This document shows positions 1 through 8,325 of a stretch of 64,000 nt of DNA, in pieces. Location: positions 62,001 to 126,000 of the forward strand of contig JARRMW010000002.1 of NCBI GenBank assembly GCA_037385685.1. The letters run 5' to 3'. The stretch is from Sva-25 sp037385685. GTDB lineage: Bacteria > Pseudomonadota > Gammaproteobacteria > Chromatiales > Chromatiaceae. Each line of letters begins with the position of its first letter. Positions within the stretch are counted from its first letter, which is position 1. Both the position numbers and the translations under genes were made by a program. Under the pieces are notes generated by a model. The model was given only the letters and a program-made list of their open reading frames with translations, made no database searches and was not told the origin of the DNA.

Positions 1-263
1 CCGGTTACCAGCACCATGACCGCCGCCAGCCGATCAGCCGCCAGTACGATACCAAACGGCGCCGACCAGTTACCGAGACGGTAAACCTCTACCTGCCCTT
101 CCCCGGTCTGTATCAGGAGTAGCAGGGCCACAGCAACCAGCCCAAGAGTAGCGGCGAGGTTGATCAGCCGCTGCAGCTCTGTGGCGGATCCACGCAACAG
201 CAGCAGCAGAATACCGGTCAGCAAGGGCAGCAATAATGGCATGATGACCAGATGGCTCATCAT
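1..263 (-). CDS. mrpD: Mrp Na+/H+ antiporter subunit D, N-terminal part (cut by window edge)
   Basis: First 87 codons of an antiporter-like membrane subunit of the MrpD/MnhD/PhaD group (NuoM/NuoN family); the rest lies left of the window. The translation begins MMSHLVIMPLLLPLLTGILL, a leucine-rich first membrane helix, followed by a second helix and the segment GNWSAPFGIVLAADRLAAVM, typical of the start of MrpD. The ATG at 263 overlaps the mrpC stop (ATGATGA), so translation is probably coupled. In Mrp complexes this subunit forms one of the ion channels in the inner membrane. The assignment rests on the short N-terminus plus its position after mrpC. Confidence 0.85.
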   Translation of the reverse strand, partial: MMSHLVIMPLLLPLLTGILLLLLRGSATELQRLINLAATLGLVAVALLLLIQTGEGQVEVYRLGNWSAPFGIVLAADRLAAVMVLVT

Positions 264-586
264 TCTGACTCCTTGCCGTCGACGTGATCGTTGCCCATTT
301 CGGCGCGGGCACGCAGGGACAGGATCACGACAAACGCGGTCATACCAAAACTGATGACGATCGCTGTCAAGACCAGGGCCTGCGGCAACGGGTCGGCATA
401 GCTTGCACCATCACGGATGATCGGCGGCTGGCCGATGGTGAGACGCCCCATGACGAACAGGAACAGGTTCACCGCGTAAGACAACAGCGTCAGTCCAAGA
501 ACGACCGGGAACGTCCTGCCGCGCAGGCTGAGGTAGACACCGCAGGCGGTCAATGTGCCGATAACGATTGCGATAAGGGCTTCCAT
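260..586 (-). CDS. mrpC: Mrp Na+/H+ antiporter subunit C (NuoK-like)
   Basis: A 108-residue inner-membrane protein of the MrpC/MnhC/PhaC family, homologous to NuoK. Three predicted membrane helices are visible: the N-terminus, a middle segment around residues 28-48 and one around 72-95. The family signature DPLPQALVLTAIVISFG occurs near residues 65-81. Its ATG overlaps the stop codon of mrpAB (TGATG), and its own stop overlaps mrpD, so the three genes form one co-translated unit. In the complex it sits between the A and D channel subunits and helps form the ion path. Length and motif match the family closely. Confidence 0.93.
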   Translation of the reverse strand: MEALIAIVIGTLTACGVYLSLRGRTFPVVLGLTLLSYAVNLFLFVMGRLTIGQPPIIRDGASYADPLPQALVLTAIVISFGMTAFVVILSLRARAEMGNDHVDGKESE

Positions 587-3396
587 CAGGCGTCCTCCTC
601 CGGGCTGCCGGCTGTCGAGTGTGGCCGGTTGACATCATGCAGATGTCCAAGTTGCAGCAGAATCACCAGGGTGACACCAACCACGACCAGGTAGACACCC
701 AGATCGAAAAGCATCGCAGAGGCCACCTCGAACTTGCCGACCAGTGGCCAGTGCAGGTAGGTAAAGGTCGACGTCAGGAACGGATAGCCGAACACCCAAC
801 TGGCCAGGCCGGTGGCTGTCGCGATCAGCAGGCCGATACCAATCATGGGATTGAGGCGGGCGCTCATTCTGGAGCCGGTCCAGGCAATGCCATTGGCAAG
901 GTACTGTGTGATCAGCGCGATTGCGGTGATCAAGCCGGCGATGAAACCGCCGCCGGGCAGATTGTGACCACGCAGAAGCACGAAGATGGCAACCAGCAGG
1001 GCCAATGGCAAGAGCAGGCGCGAGAATGATGCCATGACGACAGGATGCAGGTCCCAGCTCCATCGCCGACCCGAACTGTCTGTTTCGGGAGCGGTCAGTC
1101 GCAACCCCTCCAGTAAAGCAAAGATGCCGATCGCGGCAATCGCCAGCACCGTGATCTCGCCCAGCGTATCGAAGCCCCGGAAGTCGACCAGGATCACGTT
1201 GACCACGTTGGTTCCGCCCCCGCCCGGGACGCTGTTTTCGAGAAAAAAGCCCGCGATCGACTCATAGGGCCGCGTCAGGACAGCCCAGGTCAGGGCCGAG
1301 GCGCCCAGCCCGGCAGCAGTGGCCACTAAAAGGTCGCGTCCACGTCGACCGGCACTCGACTCGACGGGCGTCCGGGCCGGCAGAAAATAGAGTGCCAGCA
1401 GCAGCAGTACGATCGTCACGACCTCGACCGACAACTGCGTCAGCGCCAGGTCAGGCGCCGAGAATTTCACGAAGCTCAATGCGACAATCAAACCCACTAC
1501 GCTCAACAGCAACAGTGCGAGCAGCCGCTGACGATGCAGCAGGACGGTGCCGAGCGCTGCAATACAGAGGATGACCCCGGCCAGCAGGCTGATCGGGTCG
1601 AGCGGAGTCAGCTGCACCTCGCCACCAAGCGGCCCGAAGCCCCACAGCCCGAAGAATGCCAGTGTGCCGGAAGCGAGAACCAGCACCAGGACCATGCGTT
1701 GCAGCGTTGCGCGCTGCAGCACGTCGTTGAGCCATTCGGCGCCGCGGAATAAAGCCTGCTCCAGCCATTGATAAAAGGTACGGGCATCGATCCTGCCGAT
1801 CGTGAGATCATGCCAGCGGAACAGGGGACGACGCAGTGCGTATATCAGTCCACCTGCAGCGAGTGCCACCATACTCATGATCAACGCCGGATTGACGCCA
1901 TGCCAGATCGAGAGACTGTATTCCGGCAAATCTGTCTGCAGTGTCGCAGCAGCAGCCGTTGCCAGTAAAGGCCCGAAGGTCCAGGCCGGTGCGATGCCGA
2001 CCGCGAGGCAGATCACGACCAGCACTTCGACCGGGACTTTCATCCAGCGGGGCGGTTCATGCGGTGTCTTCGGCAGATCGATCGGTTCGCCATTGAAAAA
2101 GACGTCATGAATGAAACGCAGAGAATAGGCAACGGCAAATGCACCGGCCAGGGTTGCGAACATCGGCAGCCAGGGAATCATGCCTTCCGTGGAGATGTTG
2201 ACCGTCTTGGCAAAAAACATCTCTTTCGACAGGAAGCCATTCAGCAGCGGCACCCCGGCCATCGCTGCCGCCGCGACCATGGCCAGCACTGCCGTATAGG
2301 GCATGTATTTCCACAAGCCGTTGAGCTTGCGCATGTCACGCGACCCGGCCTCGTGATCGATGATCCCTGCGGCCATGAACAGCGATGCCTTGAAGGTGGC
2401 GTGATTCATGATGTGAAACACACCGGCCACTGCCGCAAGCGGCGTGCCAATACCGAAAAGCAGCGTGATCAGGCCCAGGTGACTGATCGTCGAGTACGCC
2501 AGCAGGCCCTTGAGGTCATGCTTGAACAGCGCGGTGTATGCACCGAGCAGCAGGGTGAGCAAACCCGCACCACCCACCAGCAATGTCCACTCGAACGAAC
2601 CGGACAAAGCCGGGAACAGCCGGGCTAGCAGGAAGACACCTGCCTTGACCATGGTCGCCGAGTGCAGATAGGCGCTGACCGGTGTCGGCGCTGCCATTGC
2701 ATGCGGCAGCCAGAAGTGGAACGGAAACTGCGCCGACTTGGTGAATACCCCCAGTAAAATCAGCACAAGCGTCGGAACATACCAGGGATGATTGAGGATG
2801 GTGTCGCCCGACTGCAGGATCACCGACAGTTCATAACTACCGGCAATCTCGCCAAGCAGGATGAAGCCTGCCAGCATCGCAAGCCCGCCGGCACCTGTGA
2901 TTGCGAGTGCCATCCGTGCACCCTCACGCGCATCGTCACGATGGTGCCAGTAACTGATCAGCATGAACGAACTGATGCTGGTCAGCTCCCAGAAAATCAC
3001 CAGCTGAATGATGTTTTCTGACAGCACCACACCCAGCATCGAGCCCTGGAAAAGCAGCAGATAGGCGTAGAAACGGCCCATGGGGTCGTTCGGAGAGAGG
3101 TAGTAGCGCGCATAAAGGATGACCAGCAGCCCGATCACCAGGATCATCAGCGAAAAGAGCAGTCCCAGGCCGTCGAGCCGGAAACTCAGGGTCAGGCCGG
3201 CAGCAGCCAGCCAGTCGAATTGCCACAACAGGGTCGCGCCCTGCATGACTTCACCGATCGACGGAATGAGCAGCAGCAGTGCGCCGAGGGTGGTTCCGGC
3301 GGCAGCGAAGGCCGATCGCAACCGGCCATGATGACCTGCCCACGCAACAAGGGCAGCGCCAAGAAAGGGGATCAGGACGATCAATGGAATCGTCAT
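586..3396 (-). CDS. mrpA: Mrp Na+/H+ antiporter subunit A fused to subunit B
   Basis: A 936-residue multi-spanning membrane protein, the largest channel subunit of the multi-subunit cation/proton antiporter. The N-terminal two thirds is NuoL-like, with conserved Glu (IFWELTSIS) and Lys (FTKSAQFPFHFWLPHAM, MVKAGVF) segments. The region around 600-760 carries the DUF4040/MbhD-like and MbhE-like modules (SAPDLALTQLSVE, RGFDTLGEITVLA). The last ~140 residues are an MnhB domain (RGHNLPGGGFIAGL). The A-B fusion is the arrangement of PhaAB-type (group 2) Mrp operons. It is the first gene of a minus-strand operon running out of the window; expected role is Na+/H+ exchange for pH and salt tolerance. 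Confidence 0.93.
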   Translation of the reverse strand: MTIPLIVLIPFLGAALVAWAGHHGRLRSAFAAAGTTLGALLLLIPSIGEVMQGATLLWQFDWLAAAGLTLSFRLDGLGLLFSLMILVIGLLVILYARYYLSPNDPMGRFYAYLLLFQGSMLGVVLSENIIQLVIFWELTSISSFMLISYWHHRDDAREGARMALAITGAGGLAMLAGFILLGEIAGSYELSVILQSGDTILNHPWYVPTLVLILLGVFTKSAQFPFHFWLPHAMAAPTPVSAYLHSATMVKAGVFLLARLFPALSGSFEWTLLVGGAGLLTLLLGAYTALFKHDLKGLLAYSTISHLGLITLLFGIGTPLAAVAGVFHIMNHATFKASLFMAAGIIDHEAGSRDMRKLNGLWKYMPYTAVLAMVAAAAMAGVPLLNGFLSKEMFFAKTVNISTEGMIPWLPMFATLAGAFAVAYSLRFIHDVFFNGEPIDLPKTPHEPPRWMKVPVEVLVVICLAVGIAPAWTFGPLLATAAAATLQTDLPEYSLSIWHGVNPALIMSMVALAAGGLIYALRRPLFRWHDLTIGRIDARTFYQWLEQALFRGAEWLNDVLQRATLQRMVLVLVLASGTLAFFGLWGFGPLGGEVQLTPLDPISLLAGVILCIAALGTVLLHRQRLLALLLLSVVGLIVALSFVKFSAPDLALTQLSVEVVTIVLLLLALYFLPARTPVESSAGRRGRDLLVATAAGLGASALTWAVLTRPYESIAGFFLENSVPGGGGTNVVNVILVDFRGFDTLGEITVLAIAAIGIFALLEGLRLTAPETDSSGRRWSWDLHPVVMASFSRLLLPLALLVAIFVLLRGHNLPGGGFIAGLITAIALITQYLANGIAWTGSRMSARLNPMIGIGLLIATATGLASWVFGYPFLTSTFTYLHWPLVGKFEVASAMLFDLGVYLVVVGVTLVILLQLGHLHDVNRPHSTAGSPEEDA

Positions 3397-3833
3397 GGCA
3401 TGAAAATCCCGGTAATCATCGTGTCAGGGGGTATCGCACCAACAGCCAATAGCTTTGCAGAATAGCGGTGCTTTAAGGTACAGCGCATTGTGGATCAGTT
3501 GTCCGCCGCCAGGGCGCTCCTCGCGAGTTCCTCGGATAGGGTTGCGATAGTTTAGCAACATGCGGGCGAAGGCATAAGTCCCTGTGACCTGGCAAAAGTT
3601 GCCAGCACGATGCGATTTCCATGTGGATATCCTCAAAAGCATGAGGACAGGGTGGAATTGCATGAGCATCTCCTTCCAGACACTCAGGGATTTTCCAGCG
3701 TCTCGCTCCACGCCATGAAAAGCCGGTCGTCAAAACGCCTCTGTCTTCTTTGTTGTTTATGCATTCATTCTGAAGAATCAGGCACGATTGATTCTTCGGA
3801 TCTATAACCGCAGCCTGTCCCGATTTTTCAGGC
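3397..3833. other. Intergenic region between mrpA and cls with an inverted repeat
   Basis: No convincing gene is visible. It must hold the promoter of the mrp operon and the 3' end of cls. A perfect 9-bp inverted repeat (gaagaatca / tgattcttc, loop of 8) lies at 3772-3797, about 40 bp after the cls stop; it has no T-run on either side, so it is either a weak transcript end or a protein site. Closer to cls, agcctg/caggct arms surround a short A/T stretch. Open reading frames here have no family-like features. Confidence 0.5.
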
Positions 3834-5264
3834 TCAAAGGACTGGCGATGCGAGTCGCGACAGATTGACGCCGAGATGCCACCAGAAAGGCTTCTCATCC
3901 AGTTCAGCGGGATCGATCAGTTCGGCATGGGCGAAGTCGGCCTCAAACATCTGCTCCATCTGCGAGGCGAAGTCCACGTCGTTGATAACGGCGGTCACCT
4001 CGAAGTTCAACCGGAAGGAGCGGTTATCGAAATTGGCCGTGCCGACAGTGGAGACATTGTCATCGACCAGCATCACCTTCTCATGCAGGAAGCCTGGCTT
4101 GTAGGCATAGAACTTGATGCCCAGATCACGAAGCTGGTCGATGTAGTGAAAGGCCGCCAGGTAAACAGGCAAACTGTCACCCTTGCCCGTGGTGATCACG
4201 CGCACGTCCACTCCGCGCAGGGCAGCCAGTTCCAGCGCCTTCATGACCGCCTCATCCGGCACGAAGTACGGTGATGACAGCCAGATACGTTCCCTGGCAG
4301 AGTTCAGCGCAGTGACAAACAGCAGGCCGGCGGTATCGAGCCGTTGCGAAGGTGACGAGGGAATGATCATCGCCTGGATGTCACTGCCCTCTGCAGGCTC
4401 AGGCTGCCAGTTGACCTCCGGTAACTCACGTGTCGCCCAGTACCAGTCCCCCATCATCACGGCCTGCAGCTGGGTCACAACCGGACCGTCGAGGCGTACA
4501 TGCGTGTCCCGCCAGGGGCTCATGTCCGGATCGCGCCCCATGTATTCATCGCCGACATTGTGTCCGCCGACCCATCCAGTGACGCCATCAACGACGACGA
4601 TCTTGCGATGGTTGCGAAAGTTGAGTTGAAAGCGGTTGCGTTTGCCCTGTGTCGGCTTGAACGAGCTCACCTGTACACCTGCAGCTCTCAGTTCATCGGT
4701 ATAGCGATCAGGCAAGCCCTTGCTGCCGACTTCGTCATAGAGCATGTAGACACGCACGCCGGCTTTGGCCCGCTCGATCATTGCCTGCTGCATCTGGCGA
4801 CCAAGGCCATCATCGTGAAACATGTAAAACTGGACGAGCACATACTCCTTTGCCCGGGCGATCCCGGCAAGAATACTGCCAAAGGTGGCCTCTCCGTCGA
4901 TCAGCAGTTCGGCCCTGTTCGCCCGGGTCATCTCCATACCTGAAAGATTCCGTATGGCTGTGTAACTCGGGTAACGATCGATGGATACAGACCAGGGCTC
5001 AAGATTGTCGTGGAACTCCGAGATCAGATTGTCGATTTCGTCCTGCCGCTCTTCATAGGCTTCCAGGGTACCTTCAAACTTGCTGCGTCCCAGGACTGCG
5101 TAGGCCGGCACCGCAACAAAGGGAAACGAGACCAGTGCAACTGACCAGGCCACTGCGCCCTGCGGCGTACGCGCTGTCATGATGGCGTCAATAGCCGAGA
5201 TGATACCGAGCAGATAGAAAATGGTGACAATGGATGCAATCATACGTCTCTTCTTTCGCTTCAT
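3834..5264 (-). CDS. cls: Cardiolipin synthase (phospholipase D superfamily)
   Basis: A 476-residue inner-membrane enzyme that joins two phosphatidylglycerol molecules to form cardiolipin and glycerol. Two N-terminal membrane helices (about 9-28 and 36-56) precede two phospholipase D motifs: HRKIVVVDG with H219, K221 and D226, and HEKVMLVDD with H394, K396 and D401. Both catalytic sites are intact and the length matches ClsA-type enzymes. I chose the ATG at 5264 because a GGGAG ribosome-binding site lies 7-8 bases upstream; an in-frame upstream ATG at 5315 would add 17 residues that look untranslated. It stands alone between large intergenic regions. Confidence 0.93.
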   Translation of the reverse strand: MKRKKRRMIASIVTIFYLLGIISAIDAIMTARTPQGAVAWSVALVSFPFVAVPAYAVLGRSKFEGTLEAYEERQDEIDNLISEFHDNLEPWSVSIDRYPSYTAIRNLSGMEMTRANRAELLIDGEATFGSILAGIARAKEYVLVQFYMFHDDGLGRQMQQAMIERAKAGVRVYMLYDEVGSKGLPDRYTDELRAAGVQVSSFKPTQGKRNRFQLNFRNHRKIVVVDGVTGWVGGHNVGDEYMGRDPDMSPWRDTHVRLDGPVVTQLQAVMMGDWYWATRELPEVNWQPEPAEGSDIQAMIIPSSPSQRLDTAGLLFVTALNSARERIWLSSPYFVPDEAVMKALELAALRGVDVRVITTGKGDSLPVYLAAFHYIDQLRDLGIKFYAYKPGFLHEKVMLVDDNVSTVGTANFDNRSFRLNFEVTAVINDVDFASQMEQMFEADFAHAELIDPAELDEKPFWWHLGVNLSRLASPVL

Positions 5265-5727
5265 GTGATCTCCCGTCCGTTGAATGGCAGCGGGTTGGCG
5301 ATCTTGACCTGCCATTAACGTCTTATCTCCTCTGAATCTTAGACCATCCCCTGTGTCAGCTGTAATGAAATAAGGAATTCACACCACAGGTGGTGACAAT
5401 TGGAAGAACTGAATAATCTCTCGGAATCAAGGTATTTGATTCACTCTTCCTGTAATGAACCTGTCCAGACTGGCCAGGTTTCATGCAGTGATCCCGGTTT
5501 CATGCGCCTGAAATCCGATCAACTTTCTTTCACTGACTGACAGACTTGTCCTGTGCAGGACACTTTGCGCGAGAAAACCGGGGGGTATGGATTTTTCAGG
5601 AAGAGGCTGTGTCTGCTTGATTATGCATACCAACTGGACACGACAGACCAAACCCCTGCGAAGATGTCACTTCATCGGCGATGAAGACACCCTGATTCGC
5701 CGGGTGTTCGCTCCTCAGCCTAGCAAC

Positions 5728-5758
5728 AAAAAGCCCCGCGGGGAGGAGAGTGCGGGGC
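5728..5758 (-). terminator. Intrinsic terminator (minus strand)
   Basis: A 7-bp G/C-only stem, GCCCCGC pairing with GCGGGGC, with a 12-base loop and five T residues directly after it on the minus strand. It ends the candidate small RNA. There is no matching T-run on the plus strand. Confidence 0.7.
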
Positions 5759-5800
5759 CAAGTGGAGGTAGAGACTAGCTGTGTGGCTAGTAACAGTAAC
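5728..5800 (-). ncRNA. Candidate small RNA with C-rich anti-Shine-Dalgarno-like segments
   Basis: On the minus strand a short two-hairpin structure ends in a classic intrinsic terminator. First hairpin: ctagc/gctag (5775-5790). Then a single-stranded stretch TCTCTACCTCCACTT, then a terminator stem GCCCCGC/GCGGGGC (5733-5758) with loop ACTCTCCTCCCC followed by TTTTTG. TTACAA and TAAAGT, 16 bp apart, just upstream (about 5810-5840) could be a sigma-70 promoter. No open frame on this strand ends here, so the terminator needs a transcript of its own. The CCUCC motifs resemble C-rich loops of known trans-acting sRNAs, but identity is inference. Confidence 0.4.
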
Positions 5801-5991
5801 TTTAGATCCGAAGCGTGTTTTTGTAACTGCGACGCAATGTCGCAGGATCTCAGGCGAGATTACAATAGGTCATTGATCAATATCACAGGCTTTATCGAGT
5901 CCAGAGGCGTATTGAGAAATCTCAATCATGCACGCTGTCTAAAGGACCTATAGTTCCATTAGAAAAGAACAACCTGTAACAAAGGGAGCTG

Positions 5992-6015
5992 ATGCAAGAC
6001 CGGTGGATGTCATGA
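5992..6015 (+). CDS. Possible 7-codon leader peptide upstream of the 6012 gene
   Basis: A strong ribosome-binding site AAAGGGAG (5981-5988) lies only four bases before ATG at 5992, which opens a frame MQDRWMS ending in TGA at 6013-6015. That stop overlaps an ATG (6012) in the frame of the downstream gene, an ATGA junction typical of translational coupling. Distances from the same ribosome-binding site to the downstream starts (14 bases or more) are poor, which favours a leader being translated first. This is inferred from spacing alone. Confidence 0.3.
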   Translation: MQDRWMS

Positions 6016-6491
6016 TGACAAAAGAGGCATTGGCGATGAACATTGTAAACAGGCATAGAAGTTATTCTCACGGCAATTACCTTGACGCAGGCAATCTTTC
6101 GAAGGGTGATATCGAATTACTCAAGAATGCACGTCATTACTGGAATGCATCTGACAGTTATCATTTCGGTGAGTGCGCCTATGAATACCTCGTCGGCAAA
6201 CTGAACCTTAGTGACGATGACGAGATTGTGATAAGGCAATTCCTCAACACAGTTTCGAACGGTGAAATGCCAATTCGTCGATCCTCCATGCTCGATCGCT
6301 TCATGAATGGCGTGACGCTTGCAGCCGCCGAACAGGAGGTCAAGGAAATCGATAAAGAGCTGGGCCTCGACAAGACCAGCTTGTCAATTTACGATTTCAT
6401 CGATTCCCGGCTTTCAAGTAAAACACGGAAGGCTCTTATCGACTTGTGGAATTTGGAACATCCGGAGAAGCGAGGGAAACTGCATAGCTAG
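6012..6491 (+). CDS. Hypothetical protein, about 159 residues
   Basis: I do not recognise this protein. It is soluble, mostly helical in appearance and rich in charged residues (LSDDDEIVIRQFLN; AAAEQEVKEIDKEL), with no signal peptide or membrane segment. Possible starts are GTG 6003, ATG 6012 and ATG 6015; I give 6012 because it overlaps the stop of a short, well-positioned leader frame. It stands alone and is less GC-rich than most neighbours, which together with the adjacent transposase relic suggests an accessory region. Composition supports a real gene; the function is unknown. Confidence 0.6.
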   Translation: MMTKEALAMNIVNRHRSYSHGNYLDAGNLSKGDIELLKNARHYWNASDSYHFGECAYEYLVGKLNLSDDDEIVIRQFLNTVSNGEMPIRRSSMLDRFMNGVTLAAAEQEVKEIDKELGLDKTSLSIYDFIDSRLSSKTRKALIDLWNLEHPEKRGKLHS

Positions 6492-7215
6492 ACGCCACCC
6501 CTTACCTTTAGGCTCCTCTTTGCTCATGAAGAGAAACTATCCGCCTTGCACGAGGTTTTCTTCGATAATAAAAATGTCTTGTTGATGACGCTTCGGTGAA
6601 TCATTTTTTATCATCAGAAAAGCGGGACAGGCCACGGTTTTTTATCAAGCCCTGTCTCTCTCATATGCTTTTCGGGGCCTTGCTGACTGTCCTGGAGTGA
6701 GCCGCCTGTCAAGCGCATGGTTTCCGTTTGTTGAGTCGAGAATCTGATCGATCAATTTCGGATCAAGCTTATTTGCGCATATTCCTCGAGCCAGTCGAGA
6801 CAGAAGAGGTAGCCCTGCTCGCGAAAGAAGCAGGCCTGGCGATTGTTTCCGCGTTGAATCAGGTTCCGCGGGACGCCTGACAGGGTACTTCTTGGCCGCA
6901 GGCATGCATCAATCCTCCTTGATTGAACCAGTCCGAAAAGTTTCACTGAATCAGCGGGTTGTCTTCGACACCAGGGCAGAAACCGTTGCCAGCCCCACCC
7001 TTTTTATGATGATGGCGCGCTTTTTGCTTGTTTCCTGTTGACAGTCAAATTGCCATGTAACCCCGAATGAATTCCGAAAACAGTCTCTATCGCGGTGCGA
7101 AAAACCGGCACATGCACAATATCGGCAACTGTCAGGGTAATTGACTGATGACAAGTCACTTTCTCACGCTTCTTTGTAGACTGTTTCTGATAACGAATCG
7201 CGGAACAGAGATCCA
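6492..7215. other. Intergenic region holding a transposase relic and the promoter of the mbx-like operon
   Basis: Apart from the RAYT/IS200-like pseudogene listed separately (6645-6946), nothing coding is convincing. The segment 6950-7215 is AT-richer and must contain the promoter of the large plus-strand operon that starts at 7216. I could not single out a well-spaced -35/-10 pair, and the minus-strand frames at 6951-7225 look like noise. Confidence 0.4.
6645..6946 (-). pseudogene. Remnant of a REP-associated (RAYT/IS200-like, Y1) transposase
   Basis: The first 60 codons on the minus strand contain RSTLSGVPRNLIQRGNNRQA and then a CFF...LDWLEEYA segment, matching the start of RAYT-type transposases (usual form: LPG-PHH-IQRGNNRQACFF). 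In that frame a stop follows soon after. A second frame then gives STNGNHAL and PGQSARPRK, matching the C-terminal part of the same family (usual form: TNGNFALG...RPGKPGRP). The middle, including the catalytic HUH and tyrosine region, is missing, so there is an internal deletion plus a frameshift. These enzymes mobilise REP elements; REP-like repeats occur elsewhere in the window. Confidence 0.8.
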
Positions 7216-7734
7216 ATGTCCACATCCCGAACCATGACGAACAAGTGGCGAAATCCCGTCATACTGTTCGCCACCCTGATGCTCTTCTGGCTGATGCTGG
7301 TGAACTCTCTTGCGCCGGACACATTGCTGATCGGCGCCCTGGTTTCCCTGATCATTGCACTCCTGTACCGCGATGGCCTCTCCTTTTTCACCGAGTTTCG
7401 CTGGACACCGGAAGCGATCTTTGCCGGGATCGCCTACTATGCCTATTTCTTCCGCCAGCTCGTCAGATCGAACCTGCGACTTGCCGCGATCGTAGTGGAC
7501 CCCGACCTCCCGATTGAACCCGGCATCCTCAAGATCAGAACGGGGCTCGAGAGCCGTATGGGCCGGCTGATGCTGGCCAACTCCATCACGCTGACACCAG
7601 GCACCCTGACTGTCGAAATGGAAGGGGAATGGCTCTACGTGCACTGCGTGACCCTCGGTGAAACGGATACCGAAGGCGCGACGAGGGAAATCGCTTCCGG
7701 TTTCGAACGCTACCTCGAGGTGATGTATGGTTGA
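7216..7734 (+). CDS. MrpE/MnhE-family subunit of an Mbx-like complex (MbxA position)
   Basis: A 172-residue membrane protein of the MnhE family. Two or three N-terminal helices (about 15-45 and 60-80) are followed by a cytosolic domain with the family pattern ILKIRTGLESRMGRLMLANS and ITLTPGTLTVEMEG. It is the first gene of a twelve- or thirteen-gene plus-strand operon and overlaps the next gene by 8 bases. In Mrp and Mbh/Mbx complexes this subunit is part of the ion-translocating membrane arm, probably with a structural role. Initiation at the first ATG is supported by an AGAGA stretch a few bases upstream; a start six codons in is possible. Confidence 0.9.
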   Translation: MSTSRTMTNKWRNPVILFATLMLFWLMLVNSLAPDTLLIGALVSLIIALLYRDGLSFFTEFRWTPEAIFAGIAYYAYFFRQLVRSNLRLAAIVVDPDLPIEPGILKIRTGLESRMGRLMLANSITLTPGTLTVEMEGEWLYVHCVTLGETDTEGATREIASGFERYLEVMYG

Positions 7735-7987
7735 TGCACTGATCATTCTCTCGGCCATCCTGGCCGGAATCGCTTTTCTGCTGGTGCTGTGGCGTTTCAT
7801 CAAGGGGCCATCGCCCGTCGACCGCGTCATCGCATTCGACGGCATGACCATCGTCAGTATCACGGGCATCCTGTTCGCAGCACTGGGAGAGGGGCGCGGA
7901 ATCTACCTCGATGTTGCCCTGGTCTATGCGCTGCTCTCTTTCCTCGGGGTGATCGTGGTCGCCCGCTTTCTCGAAAAGGGGTTCTGA
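7727..7987 (+). CDS. MrpF/MnhF-family subunit (MbxB position)
   Basis: An 86-residue protein with three membrane helices, of the MrpF family. The signature RFIKGPSPVDRVIAFD near residues 23-38 and the ending LVYALLSFLGVIVVARFLEK are characteristic. Its start lies inside the end of the MrpE-like gene and its stop is two bases before the next start, so the genes are co-translated. It belongs to the small-subunit cluster of the ion-translocating arm in Mrp and group 4 hydrogenase-related complexes. Confidence 0.92.
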   Translation: MVDALIILSAILAGIAFLLVLWRFIKGPSPVDRVIAFDGMTIVSITGILFAALGEGRGIYLDVALVYALLSFLGVIVVARFLEKGF

Positions 7988-7989
7988 TC

Positions 7990-8325
7990 GTGGCATTTCT
8001 CGATCTCATCGGCGCCCTGCTGCTCCTGACCGGTACGCTGTTTCTGCTGCTCGGGGGCCTGGGACTGGTCCGCATGCCCGATGTCTACAATCGCATCCAG
8101 GCCGGCACCAAGGCCACCACGCTCGGAACCCTGCTGAGTCTTGCCGGCGTCGCCTTCCTGCATCCCGAATGGTCGCTGAAACTGCTGCTGATCGGGATCT
8201 TTCTGCTGTTCACGAATCCTCTCTCCTCGCAGGTCGTTGCGCGAGCCGCTCACCGGACCGGGGCATCCATAAGCAGCGCAACGAAGATCGACCTGCTCGA
8301 GGAAAACCGGGAGGAGAAGTCATGA
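7990..8325 (+). CDS. MrpG/MnhG-family subunit (MbxC position)
   Basis: A 111-residue protein of the MrpG family with three membrane helices and the signature GLVRMPDVYNRIQAGTKATTLGT near residues 26-48. The start is GTG at 7990, two bases after the MrpF-like stop; the longer open frame upstream of it is only the alternative frame of the previous genes. The C-terminus (about 85-111) is a charged cytosolic tail. The stop overlaps the ATG of the next gene (ATGA). Function: part of the ion-translocating membrane arm. Confidence 0.9.
   Translation: MAFLDLIGALLLLTGTLFLLLGGLGLVRMPDVYNRIQAGTKATTLGTLLSLAGVAFLHPEWSLKLLLIGIFLLFTNPLSSQVVARAAHRTGASISSATKIDLLEENREEKS

Larger units (their letters stand above)
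5265..6002. other. Large intergenic region with palindromes and a candidate sRNA
   Basis: No protein gene is supported. Besides the candidate small RNA listed separately, it contains caccac-ag-gtggtg (5382-5395) and tgtcctg-tg-caggaca (5547-5562), short near-perfect palindromes of the size of regulator binding sites. The first lies about 120 bp upstream of the cls start and could be an operator for cls. The short open frames at 5587-5778 and 5750-5953 show no family-like composition. Confidence 0.45.

Noticed and set aside
3473..3898. Possible small gene between mrpA and cls on the minus strand
   Set aside because: It overlaps the cls 3' end, lacks a ribosome-binding site and shows no family-like or membrane pattern.
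6951..7225. Small minus-strand frames upstream of the mbx-like operon
   Set aside because: Composition looks random, and the region should hold the operon promoter.
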